Below are positions 45,413-57,579 of a stretch of DNA of 64,000 nt, piece by piece; the first letter of the stretch is position 1, and each line of letters opens with the position of its first letter. The position numbers and the translations under genes were made by a program. Source of the stretch: Nymphaea colorata (lineage: Eukaryota > Streptophyta > Magnoliopsida > Nymphaeales > Nymphaeaceae); assembly GCF_008831285.2 (NCBI RefSeq), contig NC_045139.1, forward strand, positions 30,698,206 to 30,762,205, given 5' to 3'. The notes under the pieces were generated by a model. That model saw nothing but the letters and a program-made list of their open reading frames with translations, had not been told where the DNA came from and did no database searches.

Positions 45413-47520
45413 CTGCAAACAAACAAATGAATAACAAAAAGATCAGACTATAAATGATTAACAGAACCTGCATAGACATGGCATCAGATTTCAAATATTG
45501 AAGTTGCTCAAGATATACTTTCCATCAGGAGATTAAACTAGCATCAGCGTCACCAATTAAACATCGCAATTTGCAACTGGACATAAAGTTGTATCATCTA
45601 GGACATTTTCATCTATCATACCCCTAAAATAAACAGACAAAAATGCTTTCAAAAGAATACGTGAATGTAAAAACTTCTCCATAAGAACCATATCTTTGAG
45701 TTATGAAGGCTATCCTCACAGAAGCCACAACACAAAATCAAACAGTAAGTAGAATGTATCCTAAATACTACTAAAGAAATAATATGTAGACATAGAGAAA
45801 ACAAACTTTGTTCTGTCTCAATGTTGCGGACATGGCAAGTCCATCTATGTGGCTATGTTTGTAGTGAAAAAATGGACTGCTGCTCAAATGTCATATTTCT
45901 GGAAGGCATAAAATGTGCCATCCTCTGCCTTAAGAGTTAAAAGCAAAAGCCTCACTCATTTTATGATATGTATAAAGCTGATAGTCCTGTGTTAAGAAGC
46001 ATGTTTTTAGTCGAAGTCATGATTTTATAAGCCATCAAACTCTAATGCACTGTGAACTATTGAATTTTGGTACAGCTGGAATTTATTTTTTATGCACCTG
46101 TGGTCCTGTGGAAACAATAATTTTAACATTAAAACACATACATAGAACTTGAAACAGACAATAAGTTGAATATGTCCATTATCACCTGAATAATTAATAA
46201 ACTTATAAGTTATAAAAGTTGATACTCACTATTTAACAATTTTCTCCAATGTCATTTATTTTGGTAGTTCTTCTTTATTGTCTCTTTTGTCTTTTGGATG
46301 AAAAAAAGATATATGAAACTTTATTCATTCCTGCACATTAATAAACAAATAAGCAAAATCCATAAAAGATCACATATAGGAACATGAACTCAAGTGCAGT
46401 GACATAAATTCATCCCAAAGGCCACGAGAAAAGTGAGCAGAAGAGATGTAACAACAATGTTAGTTGCACAGTCGTTTTACCAAGTCACCTGCAATTAAGA
46501 ATGGAACACTATAAAGAAGAATAACTAAGAATGCAACAATATAAAGAAAAACCAAGAATTGATCATAAAGCAGCTATTTCATTATTTCAACTTTTAACAA
46601 AGAAGGTGACAAAAAAAAGACCCTAACAACACACATCCAATCATATCCACACATAATATACATAGAAAGGAGATTTTCATGAGATGTTTTACAAAATTCG
46701 CAATAATAAACAAAGCCTATGAAGACTCCTGCATTATCCTCACTTCATAGTGAATGTATCTAAAATATTATGTCAGCGTTCAAATTTATAAAAAAATATT
46801 AGAAACAGAAATATATCTAACCAAGGAAAATCGGTTTCTTTCTTGCATAAATATACATGGTATTGATTGAACCAAGCGGTTCAACCCGCAATTCTCCTAC
46901 CAGTATCCCTTGTTAAAGTAACCTAATTTTAAGTAAACGATAAAAATCTCAAGGTGGTAAGAGTTTGCTCTATACCAAATTACTTTCATGTTAACTTCAA
47001 GTAGAAGTTACGAAACAATTGCACAAAGTAGATGCAGTTTCAGAAAGTAACAAGATAAAATAGATAAAGATAGGAAATTTAAATCAAACTCAATTTAGAA
47101 TGTAAAATTATGATTCTGATCGTACGTCAAACAAAGACCGATTTCAAACTCTACAAATCCAAGTCAGCAAGAAACACAGACTAAAGGACCCAAGAGCAAA
47201 ACTTAGCAGACACAAAAATTCATCTGATGGACCCCAATCAGAGGCAAACAAACGTCACGCGGAAAAAAAGGAGCATAATTCAAAATGTGGGGACTCTTCC
47301 TAGGCAGGTGGCTCACAACGGCATAACCCCCTAGCCGGCTGCCTAGAGAGAGGGAGAGACCTCTCAGTTACCAGAAATCGGTGAGGTCTTCAACTTTCAG
47401 CGTACTCCAATGCCTGCGGGCAAGACCTCTCCTTCTTGCAGTTAAGGGAGCAGAACAACGCTGGGAGAATGAAAGAGAGAGCGAGATCTCGACTTCTTTC
47501 CTGTAAAGAACACCCCAACA
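45413..47520 (-). other. Relic 5' region of the transporter copy
   Basis: The copy's ATG sits exactly at a splice acceptor, and a GA/CT-rich segment at 47370-47510 ends in a donor-like TTCTG|GTAACT (47372/47371). This looks like a 5' UTR exon and a 1.96-kb intron. If so, the copy arose as a genomic gene and was not retroposed. AT-rich otherwise, nothing else recognised. Confidence 0.4.
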
Positions 47521-49193
47521 TAATTTTGTTCAAGTGACGAAAACGCAGTTCTTTTTTATTTAAATTGCAGAAACAGGGTCAGACGACAGACGCCCATTTT
47601 GCTTTCAATGACTGTAGTTCGGACTGTAATTTGGTTTTCAAAGGAGCATTTCTCTGAAATGCTTCCATGGACTCGCTTGTCCATGAGAACAGAGACCCAA
47701 TCCATGCATGAATGAGGATTGGGCATTGGGCATGTGCTCGACCCATTTACTTAACGGGTCGGGGAAAACCTTGATTCATCGGACACTAATACATACATAA
47801 TCTCTTATCTAATAATAAAGTTGCATTTAATAAATTAAAAATTAAATGCAACCAAATAAATAAATAAAAGGAGATAAACTGCGTGTTCATGTATGTTAGA
47901 ATATATAACAATTAAGCATGATCGATTGTTTTACTACTTTGCATTTGTCATGAACTTATAATGTTAATTGTCTTAACTTCATAAACTGAAATGACTTGAA
48001 TCATTGATTGTCATTTGTGTGTTGAAATAAAGGAGGATATACAACATACTGATTCAAGTTTTCATTCCTACTTACCATTTTTTTCGGTGATCGTGTGGAT
48101 AGAAGGGATGGTGATGAGTTGGCTGCAGTGTGCTATGATCTAGTGCTCCCCAACTGATCTGGAGAGTTGAGATCCTCGTATTCAAAATCCTGGGTTTTTC
48201 AAATATGGGGGATTTGAGATTCCTTGATGGCAAAGGATTCACAAATGAGGATCTTAGATCCACGTGCACAGTGTCGCAGTCCCTAGGCCGATTCTTTCCA
48301 TGTCAAAGAACCTACATTTAACTGTTTGATTATGCATTTTTGAACTCTATCACATTTTATAATTTCTTAAAATTCAATTGTTTATATAAAATTTAAAAGT
48401 ATACATCTAAAAAGATTACTGAGAAAAGGTTTTTTTACGCATTCGGGCAGTCGGATGCTCAAGTTTGAGGCCTTGACAGTTGACTCCCTCTGTATTTCAA
48501 GTGCCGTTTCAAGTCGACAGCATTGCCATGGTTCGGCCAGTGACCGACGGCCATGTTTATATCCTCTTTTCCTCTGTGATGATGTCAGTAGGGGGGTCTA
48601 AAGCTGTTGAAAAATCAACCATTACAGTTCTTAGAACAAAGACTTAGTTTTTAACTTCGATGGCTACCCATATGCAGATTAGTGATGAAGCAAGCCATTG
48701 TAATAGCAAACTTCTCCTTCGTCGAATGCCGATGTGGAGCATCTTTGTGCATTCCCCATGTTCGCTGTAGCAAAGATCTCTTAAATGCTTAGGCATCGGA
48801 GCAAGCAAGAAATGCACATTATCTGATACGAAACCCTGAACATTCTATACCTTGAAACTACATGTGCAGAATGCCATTGTAATCCCAAGTTCGTTTCCCT
48901 ATATCTATTTGGTTAGAGTGAGAGCGAGAGAAAGCCCCTCTTCTCCAATCGAAACAGAGAGATAAATAGAGAGATTAGGGCTGTATTTCAGCCCCTCTTC
49001 TCCTGCAGAAACACAGGGAGGCCTCTTTTCCAGCTGAAACAGTGAGAAAGGGGGAGAGATTAGGGCCTGCATTTCAGGCTTCAGCCCATGTACGTGGCCA
49101 AAACACTGCAAGAGAAAGAGACCAGGCTAACGCATCTCCTTTCTCCAGCCGAACCATAGGCGGGGAGAGAGAGAGAGAGAACCTCGTCGGAGA
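47521..49193. other. Intergenic region with GA-rich repeated patch
   Basis: AT-rich to about 48.3 kb. From 48.9 to 49.1 kb there are loosely repeated 55-60-bp blocks sharing AGCCCCTCTTCTCC and AGAGATTAGGGC. No gene recognised. Confidence 0.5.
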
Positions 49194-49589
49194 ATGGAGT
49201 CCGGGCAGCAGATGACCCAGGCAACGAGCAAACCAGTAGCAGTGAAGAAGCACTCAGGCCAGGAACGAGAAGAAATCTCTCCGGGACGCGGGAGGCAGGC
49301 AATCAGTAGAAAAATCTCAACCCTGTGGCCCCCTCCTGCGCGTTTTCTTCCTTGCGCCATGCGGATCGGATCTCAGTTCCGCTCAGCAAAATCTGACCAT
49401 AAATGGTCTTCATTGCCGAACACGGAGGGACTTCCACCTACCGGAAAAATTATTAATTTTAAAAAAGAAGTGAGCAGCAATGCGGGTCGAGTAGTTTTGA
49501 GTAGCCCTCTTCCCATGGAATATAGTAATGCGTTCCAAGGAGAAAATATCTATGATCATAGGAAGAAAATTAAAGTGACTGCTACCTAA
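49194..49589 (+). CDS. Unrecognised open frame, 131 codons (doubtful)
   Basis: The frame opens MESGQQMTQATSKPVAV and ends KKIKVTAT. It is Ser/Lys/Arg-rich with no signal peptide, membrane segment or motif I recognise. The 5' half lies in a GC-richer GA repeat patch and the 3' half is AT-rich, so composition changes within the frame, which argues against a real gene. A minus-strand frame overlaps it. Confidence 0.2.
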   Translation: MESGQQMTQATSKPVAVKKHSGQEREEISPGRGRQAISRKISTLWPPPARFLPCAMRIGSQFRSAKSDHKWSSLPNTEGLPPTGKIINFKKEVSSNAGRVVLSSPLPMEYSNAFQGENIYDHRKKIKVTAT

Positions 49590-49675
49590 TTTACTACAAT
49601 TTGGTCCCGAGATCCATAACCAGAAAATAATGGCAGCATTGGCCCTCTTGTGAGATTTTCTCTTTGTGATGCTTT

Positions 49676-49805
49676 CTGTGATGCTTTTGAGTGAGAAGGA
49701 AGACAAATCATCCAATCCAAAGCTAAAGCTTCCACACAACCTGTGATGCTTTTGAGTGAGAACGAAGACAAATCATCCAATCCAAAGCTAAAGCTTCCAC
49801 ACAAC
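49676..49805. repeat. 65-bp tandem duplication
   Basis: Two adjacent copies (49676-49740 and 49741-49805), starting CTGTGATGCTTTTGAGTGAG, differ at one base by eye (AAGGAAG versus AACGAAG). Confidence 0.95.
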
Positions 49806-50671
49806 CTCTTGTTTTTTAAGGTTAACATTTGATTTATGTGTCTCAGAATGTTATCTTTGTTTGAGTTTCAACTTGCGTATCAGTGAACCATTTTTTACAA
49901 TACAAAAGGTTGATGCTTCGATACTTGAAAATGAATACTTACCACCTACCAACCCCCACTCTAAACCATTGCACCAGCCCTCTTAACTACATAGAAGTCT
50001 TTTGCTACACCATAACATGGAAGACCTGTTCCTATCTTTTATCAAAGAGTATTTTGATAGTTTTATGAGAAAATTTTATTTTAGATTTCACTTTTGCCCT
50101 TACAAGGGGATGGTCCATTTAACTAATAGAGACATTTTAATCATCTTTAGTCCATAATGCATGGTCCCTAACAAAGGACCTTAGCATATAACCAACTGTT
50201 TGTAACAGGAAAATTTAGAAAAAAAAAAACTCACTTGACATTAAGATCAAACCATTGTCTCTCAAAATGTAAAAAACACCTTTTTATTGGCATCAAGGAC
50301 CTTCCTTCCTTCCTTACACCAAAAAGCAGCCTGCCATTTTCCTGAAAGCCTGCATTTCACTGTTCCCTGTAGTCCAAGACTCTCACATGGTTGACACATA
50401 AACAACTCGATAGTTGAACCTATTCCAGTGAGATTTCCTTAAATGGCCGGCCCCTCACATTTATCAATCTTTCCAATACTACATCACCGAGCTTGTCGAC
50501 AAGTATACAGCATCCACAGTACTTGCGTCCCCGAAGTTTTGCTTTCTTCTCAGTTTTTTCTGGCTCCTTTAGAGAAGAATCCCAAGTTTTTGAACTGCCA
50601 CCAAGAGGAACTCTTCTTATAAGATCTGTTCTAAAGGGTTCCTGCTCTTACAATTCATAGCTCACCAGATC
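49806..50671 (+). promoter_or_regulatory. Upstream region of the TFL1-like gene
   Basis: About 870 bp without a gene. A TATA-like CTTATAAGATC lies near 50617, about 55 bp before the start codon. That is close, so the true core promoter may lie further up. No other element identified with confidence. Confidence 0.35.
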
Positions 50672-51337
50672 ATGGCCAAGCCCAGGCTGCTCGAGCCACT
50701 TACTCTAGGAAGAGTGGTGGGAGATGTTGTTGATACCTTCACGCCAAGCGTCACCATGAAAGTAACTTACAGCTCCAGCAAGCTGCAGGTGTGCAATGGT
50801 CACGAGTACCCGCCTTCTTCGTTGTCCAAGAAGCCTAGAGTTGAAGTTGGTGGTGAAGATATGAGGCATTTCTTCACATTGGTGAGTGTTAAGCTGTAAT
50901 CGCGAAGGAGCGCACCATTAATTTCTTGAACTCTGCAATTTGCATCTGTATTTACAGAGAACAGACATCGTTTTTCTCGAGTTCTTATACTTCATGGTTG
51001 TTTTATTTTCTCTTTTCGATTTCTTATTTCTTATTACTTGTTTGTTATGCTTGTTGAAGATGATGATAGATCCAGACTCACCGAGCCCCAGTGAGCCGTA
51101 CTTAGGCGAACATCTTCACTGGTAAGCAGGATTCCCGCAGAAACTCCATACTAACCCAAAAGGATGAAAAAAAACTTGACAGCATGTGAAACTATGACAT
51201 AGCAGATGCATTTTCCGGCGGCAGATCGGTGTGTCTGGGCCTATGTAGCGGTGAGATTTAGCCGAACATCGAGGCATATGTAGTTTACATGTGGCTTAAC
51301 TAATCCGTCACTTTCACTTCACTAAAATGTATCCTCC

Positions 51338-51395
<58 letters not shown>

Positions 51396-52136
51396 TTTTT
51401 GATACGACTCAAAACTGGACTCATGGTGCCAAGCCTCCCACTCAACTCTGGTGTTGTGGGCAGCGGGGATTCAAGTAAAATAGTAGTTGAATGAGCACAT
51501 ACAGATGTGATCTAGACGCTGCAGTAATCATTTACTTCATAAACTAAACACTTTCATGTCATGTGTCGACATCTACTTGAGTAAGTACTTCCAGATAATT
51601 AAGATATTCATGAGGACAACAACGCCGACTGGGGACTTCAAGCAATGATTTTGACCATGAGAAGGGCCATTGCTTCCTTTAAACTATCTTGAAATAACGT
51701 CTGTAAGACGAAATTAAATCATCTTCAACTTTTTGCTGATATATTCCAATGTAAGAAATATTTATTGATTGCAGGATTGTCACGAACATTCCTGGCACCA
51801 CCGACGCTTCTTTCGGTAAGAAAAACTTCTGCTTTTTCTGCAATTTATGACTTCCTGCTGCAAATTAAGAAGCACCAACATCGTTCCTAATGGCGATGGG
51901 CATGTACATATAGGCACAGAGGTAGTGAACTATGAGATGCCAAAGCCAAGCATAGGCGTTCACAGGTACGTGTTCGTGCTGTTCAAACAGAAGGAAAGGC
52001 GGCCTGTCATCACCCCGCCAGCGTCACGGGACCGTTTCAATACCAGATGGTTCGCGGAGGAATACCGCTTGGGCCTTCCTGTTGCTGCTGTTTACTTCTA
52101 TGCAAGGAGGGAACCAGCTGCCAAGAGACGCTGGTG

Positions 52137-52137
<1 letters not shown>
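50672..52137 (+). CDS. TFL1: TERMINAL FLOWER 1/CENTRORADIALIS-like PEBP protein, four exons
   Basis: PEBP proteins of this branch bind FD-type bZIP factors through 14-3-3 proteins and repress flowering or keep meristems indeterminate. Exons: 50672-50881 (210 nt), 51060-51121 (62 nt), 51775-51815 (41 nt), 51914-52137 (224 nt), giving 178 aa. The middle exons have exactly the 62 and 41 nt typical of FT/TFL1 genes. Motifs: [32 protein letters not shown] and GTTDASFG, ending [15 protein letters not shown]. The residue that separates repressor from activator is His (in EHLHW) as in TFL1, where FT has Tyr, and the external loop has SRDRFNTR with the TFL1-type Asp. It is therefore predicted to be a repressor, with a loop (VITPPASRD) close to CEN/BFT forms. 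All splice sites are GT-AG. Confidence 0.97.
51342..51393. repeat. (TA)n microsatellite in TFL1-like intron 2
   Basis: About 26 TA units, 220 bp past the exon 2 donor. Intron 2 is 653 bp, the longest of the gene. Confidence 0.9.

Positions 52138-52182
<45 letters not shown>
52136..52182. repeat. (TA)n(GA)n microsatellite starting at the TFL1-like stop codon
   Basis: The dinucleotide run starts within the TGATAT of the stop codon and passes into GA repeats, so it is the first part of the 3' UTR. Confidence 0.9.
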
Positions 52183-52609
52183 GTCGAAGATTCATGGTGC
52201 TTCAACAATGTGGTTGTTTTTATGGTCTACGCACCATATTGGTTATCTTCCTTCCCTTTTGTTAATCATGAACTCCAATCATCATGTCTCTTGCAGTGGT
52301 CTTGAAATGTCATTTTCTCCTGCAGATTGAAGTCATCTGTCTCCCTGTCTCTGTTATGCAAAAAACTTATTTCCTTTGATTATATATTTTTACCATATTG
52401 TTTACTAGATATTACATGTAATAAGAGAATATAGCCTAAGAAAAGGTGAAAATTGTGATTTACCTTTCCTATATCTATAGGCGAGCCTGTGCATTTGTGT
52501 TTGCTAAAAGCAGTGGCGGAGCCACATATGGGCTGTCCACTGCAGCCCTTCAAAAGTCATCATGTTTCGAAGATAAGTTTAGAAGTGTCGATCAGTTGGT
52601 AAGATAATT
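52183..52609 (+). other. 3' flank of the TFL1-like gene
   Basis: Presumed 3' UTR and intergenic DNA. At 52513-52540 the sequence GTGGCGGAGCCACATATGGG, containing a GGCGGAGCC-type motif often seen at plant transposon ends, begins just before the GC-rich island. Confidence 0.4.
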
Positions 52610-53070
52610 TGAGGTACCTCACCGAAGGGTCCCCCTGTCGCCAGACTGCCCCGGCAAAGTTGGGTTGCCATCCGTCCGCTCCAGTTGGCTCCATGCCGGA
52701 GCTGACCGGAGAAGGTACAGGTTTTGGACTGGGGCTCAGGCCGCGTTCTGCCGCTTGACCGCAACGTTTCAGGCAGTCTACAGGGCGCGCGACCTACGTC
52801 ACCTGCTCGTAGAGCGTAACGTGTCCTACGTATTCCCAGATTGTCGTTACGGTGATGCTCTGGCGTCAAGACTCCGGCCAGTGCAGGTCAGTGGGAAGCG
52901 TCCTGCAATTTGGGACCTGAGAAGATGACGGTGGAACCGCCCTTTTTCCTAAAGGGGGTTCCCCCAACCGGCCCACTCACAGAAGAGGAGACGGACCCTT
53001 GCAGGGGGCTGGGTGGTCGCTGCCTGCACCAGGGCAAAGGGCAATCTCACAAACACGCGGTCGGATTTAT
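52610..53070. other. GC-rich island of unknown origin
   Basis: Base composition jumps to high GC for about 450 bp, open on both strands (plus 52665-52928 and 52910-53107, minus 52579-52869) with Arg-rich translations that match nothing I know. The borders with AT-rich DNA are sharp. It may be a transposon remnant or a captured fragment. No terminal repeats were found by eye. Confidence 0.5.
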
Positions 53071-53330
53071 CGTGGACGCAGATCCAGATTGTTGTGCATC
53101 TAAATGATAGTTCCATACTTAAATCAACATAAGTTTGCAAAAGCAATGAAAGGACATCTATTAAAGACGTGTCGGGAAACCGTATTCTGCAGGTAATTAA
53201 AGAGACGAGGTAAACCTTTGATCTATAGAAATTGAACAATTCGTAGATCACAAGTAGCAACCAAGAAAGGAAAAGCACCGGCAAGATTTTACTTCCTTGG
53301 ACTCTTTAGCTTGCAGCAACAACTGAACAG

Positions 53331-53460
53331 AATTACCCAACACAAGCATGCTCAGCAAATCACAGACAAGCAACCTGTTCTTTCCTACTGAAACGGAATT
53401 ACCCAACACAAGCTTGCCCTTCAAAACACAAACAAGCAACCTGTTCTTCCCTACATACTT
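53331..53460. repeat. Imperfect 66-bp tandem duplication
   Basis: Copies start AATTACCCAACACAAGC at 53331 and 53397 and share ACAAGCAACCTGTTCTT. They are more diverged than the 65-bp duplication at 49.7 kb and unrelated to it in sequence. Confidence 0.8.
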
Positions 53461-54363
53461 ACACATCACACCAAACAAAATAGCGTACCCAAAAAATGAA
53501 CCCCACCAAAAAGCAAAAAAAATCAGAAAATGCAAATAATGAACGATCATTCTATGCAAATGATGAACAATCATTATTGAGGGGTTGGTGCAAAGTGGAC
53601 AGCGGTAGGCAGTTAGCCTTTGTTTAAAACACTTGTATATAACTCTTTATGATTCAAAAGCAAAGCAAGTTGAAATATAATGAAAACATCCATCATAAGA
53701 TAAGAGAAAAGAACGAGGCTTCAACCTTTACTCAAGTGATGGGATTTAATCACAAGGAAATGAGCATAAGCTTTTTAATTGTGTTGTGTTGAAGTAGAGC
53801 GATAGAGTTAGTTGCATATATTCACATGTATCGACAGGAAATAGGTCTCTGTCTCACTTCTCTCTCACTTAGGAAATAGGTCTCCTTTTCTCACTAGGTG
53901 ATGGGTACTAAGTGATGGGTAGTGCAACCAGCTAAGTTGAGTGGCGTGTTATAATCTTAAGATTAAGGATCTCATTATTAGACCAAGTGGACTGGTTCTT
54001 ATTCCCGCCCTCTCCTCTCCTCTTTCTCTCTCTCACCCGATCACACGAACGATGACACAAGCACAAAAAAGGAGAAGAAGCTTGTCACATTCTGTTGACT
54101 TAGATTGATTGAATTGGTTGCATATATTTTTATATTCACATGTATCAGCAGGGAAGTGGTCTCTATCTCTCTCTCAAATGAAGACAATATCCTAAAATTG
54201 TTAAAATAAAATGGGATCAATCACATTAGAACAACATTACCCAATAAGAACTACTGAATGTAGGATACTAAATGAACAGGGACAAAAATGATCTGGGACC
54301 ATGACTGGCACTCGGAAAACATAACCGATGGCATGCGGAAGGGAACTTGTACTGATGTCAGTA
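53461..54363. other. Intergenic, between TFL1-like and RPF2 genes
   Basis: AT-rich with repeated GGTCTC(T)-CTCTC phrases around 53845-54170 (ACATGTATC and AAATAGGTCTC-like pieces recur). It includes the 3' flank of RPF2. No gene recognised. Confidence 0.5.
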
Positions 54364-57313
54364 TCACGACAGATCTACTTTCTGCTTTTTTGATCTCTCA
54401 TGCAAGTCATCATTTTTCTTCTTTCTACGCTCTCTCTTCATCCCCTTCATTTTGTGGGATGGTACCACAGTTCCAACCTGAACATGCAGAACCAGAAATA
54501 GATTAAATATATCCAGCCAAACTATACATTTGAGGACATGAAGAGAAACATGGTCACTAGAAAGCAACGAAAGAAATGTGGGGAGAAAGAAAAACCTGTT
54601 GATCTGGAACATATATCTTCCCTATTCTTCCTTCTATGATGTCACCACTCACATTCTTTTGCTGTAAAGATGAAAAGGAGGTTGGTTTAAGCAGGAGAAA
54701 GAAAAAACTGAACACTTGTGCAAGGAACTACAATTAACGAAAAGGCTATGAAAAAACCTTTTTCTTTAGTTTGTCAGAAGGAGTCTTCATGGCCTCCTTC
54801 CTTAGATCATCATTCGGAAGGCGATGTCGTCGGACCACCAAATTCATGGATGGGCCAATTTCTACCAGTTCAATTCTAGGAATGGATGTGCCCGACTTTT
54901 TAAGCTGAATAGCACAGTGCATGAGAACCACTTTGTTTGATGACACAGCAGTACATACAAACGCTCTATCAACCCCTGCAAGGTTAAGATATTCTACCAC
55001 CTGCATATAGATAAAACCCAGATTCAACAGCAAGAAGGTGATAAGAAATAAAAGGTCCCTGATTTCCATACCTCCCCTCTGAAAAGATCAAGTAAGGTCT
55101 CCTTCAAATGTTTCATCTCTTCAACAGTCTCAAAGCCTTCTCCAATAAATGCAAAAAAAGGTTTTGAACCCACTCGAGGAGCAAACTTCTTATCATAGGA
55201 GAATGACTCCATTGACTTATAGTCTTCGACTCCAACTTCAATTAGATCATATACATGGTTATCAAACAAACGTCCCAGAACAAGGTTGTTTGGCCGCTTT
55301 TTTGAATGTGAACCAAACTACATAAACAGACAAACCAATTAAGTGTTTCGGTTTACATACTCCATAAAGCAGTCCTAGTGCAAGAAAACTACAGAAAGCA
55401 GCTCGTAAGATAATGGCATACACTCAACCAACTGACGAGAACAAAATATCATGGTGATGATGGTGAAAATGAGTTGTGACTTCATACAGTGGATAAATAT
55501 TTACAATATAAACTTCAATGGAACTACATTATCAACCCCACCTAAATGTTTAGCTCACATTAACTTAAAAACAACCAAAACTGCAAGAAACACATAGAAG
55601 ATAGCATCATTGTGCTGGTCAAACAGGCCACTAGGACCATACAACAATTGCAAGGTAGACCTAGATATATATATATATAGAACCTGGGCTACTAACATAG
55701 AGGAAAGGGTAACACCAACATTGAAGAATTGGTCTACCTGACAAAGATCCTCCTACACCTAAATTTGTGGATGTTTGTCCAGGATATCACGTCACAAGGA
55801 CACGTAAAAGACAAAGGCTGACTAAATTTTTGCTGCTCTTTTGTCACTTGGCAGAATATTGGGAGCATAGATAGCTCCTGAATAATACCCAGTGGATGTG
55901 TAAAATCAAGAAAAGCAAGGTGGAACCTCTGGAGAAAGTATTTTCCCAAAAGCTTCCAGTAGTTCTATCTATCTCTTAATGAGCTAATGGGCTAAAACAG
56001 GACAGATGTAACATTTGAGATTGACAAATATTTACTTTAACTAACTACCAGAAAAGCCAGGCAACCACTGTCAACTTTAACAATAGAAGATGAGCCACCT
56101 ATTTATTTCTTTCCTTGTACTAAAAAAAACTGGAAAACCCAGCTCTGTGCTGACTCTGTTGGAGAAGGTTAAACAAACAGACCAAATATTTCCTTTAATA
56201 TGACATTGTCAACAAAAGACGATTTATGGTTTGCAGTTACAAGAAAACATCCTAAGATTCTAGATTTTCGCCATAAAACTCAATTCTGAATTATATTCAC
56301 ATTACAAAGGAGCAAGGTTTTCTTCTTTACTTATCCATTGGTATGCAAACTATTTTGTTTCACTCATTCTGTCATTAAAATTGTCAAGCTATTCAACTCC
56401 TCACGGTAGTTCCTTTATTTATTATTTAAATTTTTCAATGAAGACCTAGCATTTGTTATGGTGTAAACAACCAGATACACCTATACCTTCGACCGTAAAT
56501 ATCTCCACTATGGTGCTAACCACCACCAAAACCCAGCTTTTGGGCTTTACAGTCCACCCAGAGAGAGAGTACATCAAATACAGATCAAGGCTTGAACTAA
56601 AGAGAAAGCACCAAACGTAACAAGGAAAGAAACGTAACTTATATATGCAAATTGCAAGGAATAAAGAATAATGACTGGAAAAATCAAGGACAGAGTCTAC
56701 GCGCAATTGATCTTACCACAAATAGACTGCAATCCGTCTTAAGAGAAAAGAATTCAAGCGAGGTTTCTCCACCACTCTCAAATGGCTTTATCTTATCATT
56801 TTTCTTGGTAAACCTAATGGCACCCCCTCCTGCTCTTTTGAGGCGATAGATGTCAGCCAGAACAGAGCTCAACACATTGCTGGTTTTCGTGCCCTGAAGT
56901 ATGAGAGTCTTCTTCGCATTTTCCACCTGCACCATTAACAGCAAACCAAAAAATATAAATAGCATGAACTAGAACTCCCAATTGGTACTTGCATTTGTCG
57001 ATAAACCAAGAAGAACCCCATGCTACCATGTAGATAATCCCCAACTTATTCAGTTTCTCTGAACAACCGGATTTGGGGACACACCAACCTATCCAGCAAA
57101 GTAAAATAACTTGGAAATCAAACCTAATTATGAACTTTTAGATCCCCATTAAGAAGATGATAGGAAATTGTCTACAACCGCATGCAAACGTTAACGAGGA
57201 AACGAACTCAAGAAACGCTGGCACAAGAAAGAGAAGAAGAATACAAGTTTGGGCGCCCGCTTCTCGATCTCTCTTTGGGCTTTCTTCGTTTTCGGTGTGA
57301 CCACCTTCAACAT
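54364..57313 (-). CDS. RPF2: RPF2, Brix-domain ribosome biogenesis factor, six exons
   Basis: RPF2 works with RRS1 to load the 5S RNP onto pre-60S ribosomes in the nucleolus. Exons 5' to 3': 57313-57245, 56926-56717, 55317-55072, 55000-54758, 54661-54596, 54477-54364; 948 nt, 315 aa, all junctions phase 0 and GT-AG. Motifs: MLKVVTPKTKKAQREIEKR at the start, GTKTSNVLSSVLADIYRLKR and KKNDKIKPFESGGETSLEFF (start of the Brix domain), KRPNNLVLGRLFDNHVYDL, GSKPFFAFIGEGFE, LAGVDRAFVCTAVS and ELVEIGPSMNLVVRRHR. The C-terminus is Lys/Arg-rich (KRERRKKKNDD), as in the family. Length and domain order match plant and yeast RPF2. No lesion seen. Confidence 0.96.
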
Positions 57314-57571
57314 TTTCACTTGTGTTTCTTCACTGCAACGAAAATCAATAGCTAACTGAGAATTAAAACAAAGCCAAACTTCGGAAACATCTTGGAATCT
57401 AATCTTCGCAAAATCACCAAAAAGGAGAACACGAGAGAGAGAGAGAGAAGCCAACAAAGAAGGAAACGGTGAACTCAAACGCTGGGACGCAGCAGGCGCT
57501 TCAGGCAGTGGGAGGGAAGTGCTTCTCCCTCCAAGCAGAAACCCAGGGCTTGGTTTCTTTTTCTTCCTCTC

Positions 57572-57579
57572 TAGGGTTT
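57572..57579 (-). promoter_or_regulatory. Telo-box upstream of RPF2
   Basis: Minus-strand AAACCCTA about 260 bp before the RPF2 start codon. Telo-boxes are typical of plant ribosomal protein and ribosome-assembly gene promoters, which suits RPF2. Confidence 0.65.
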
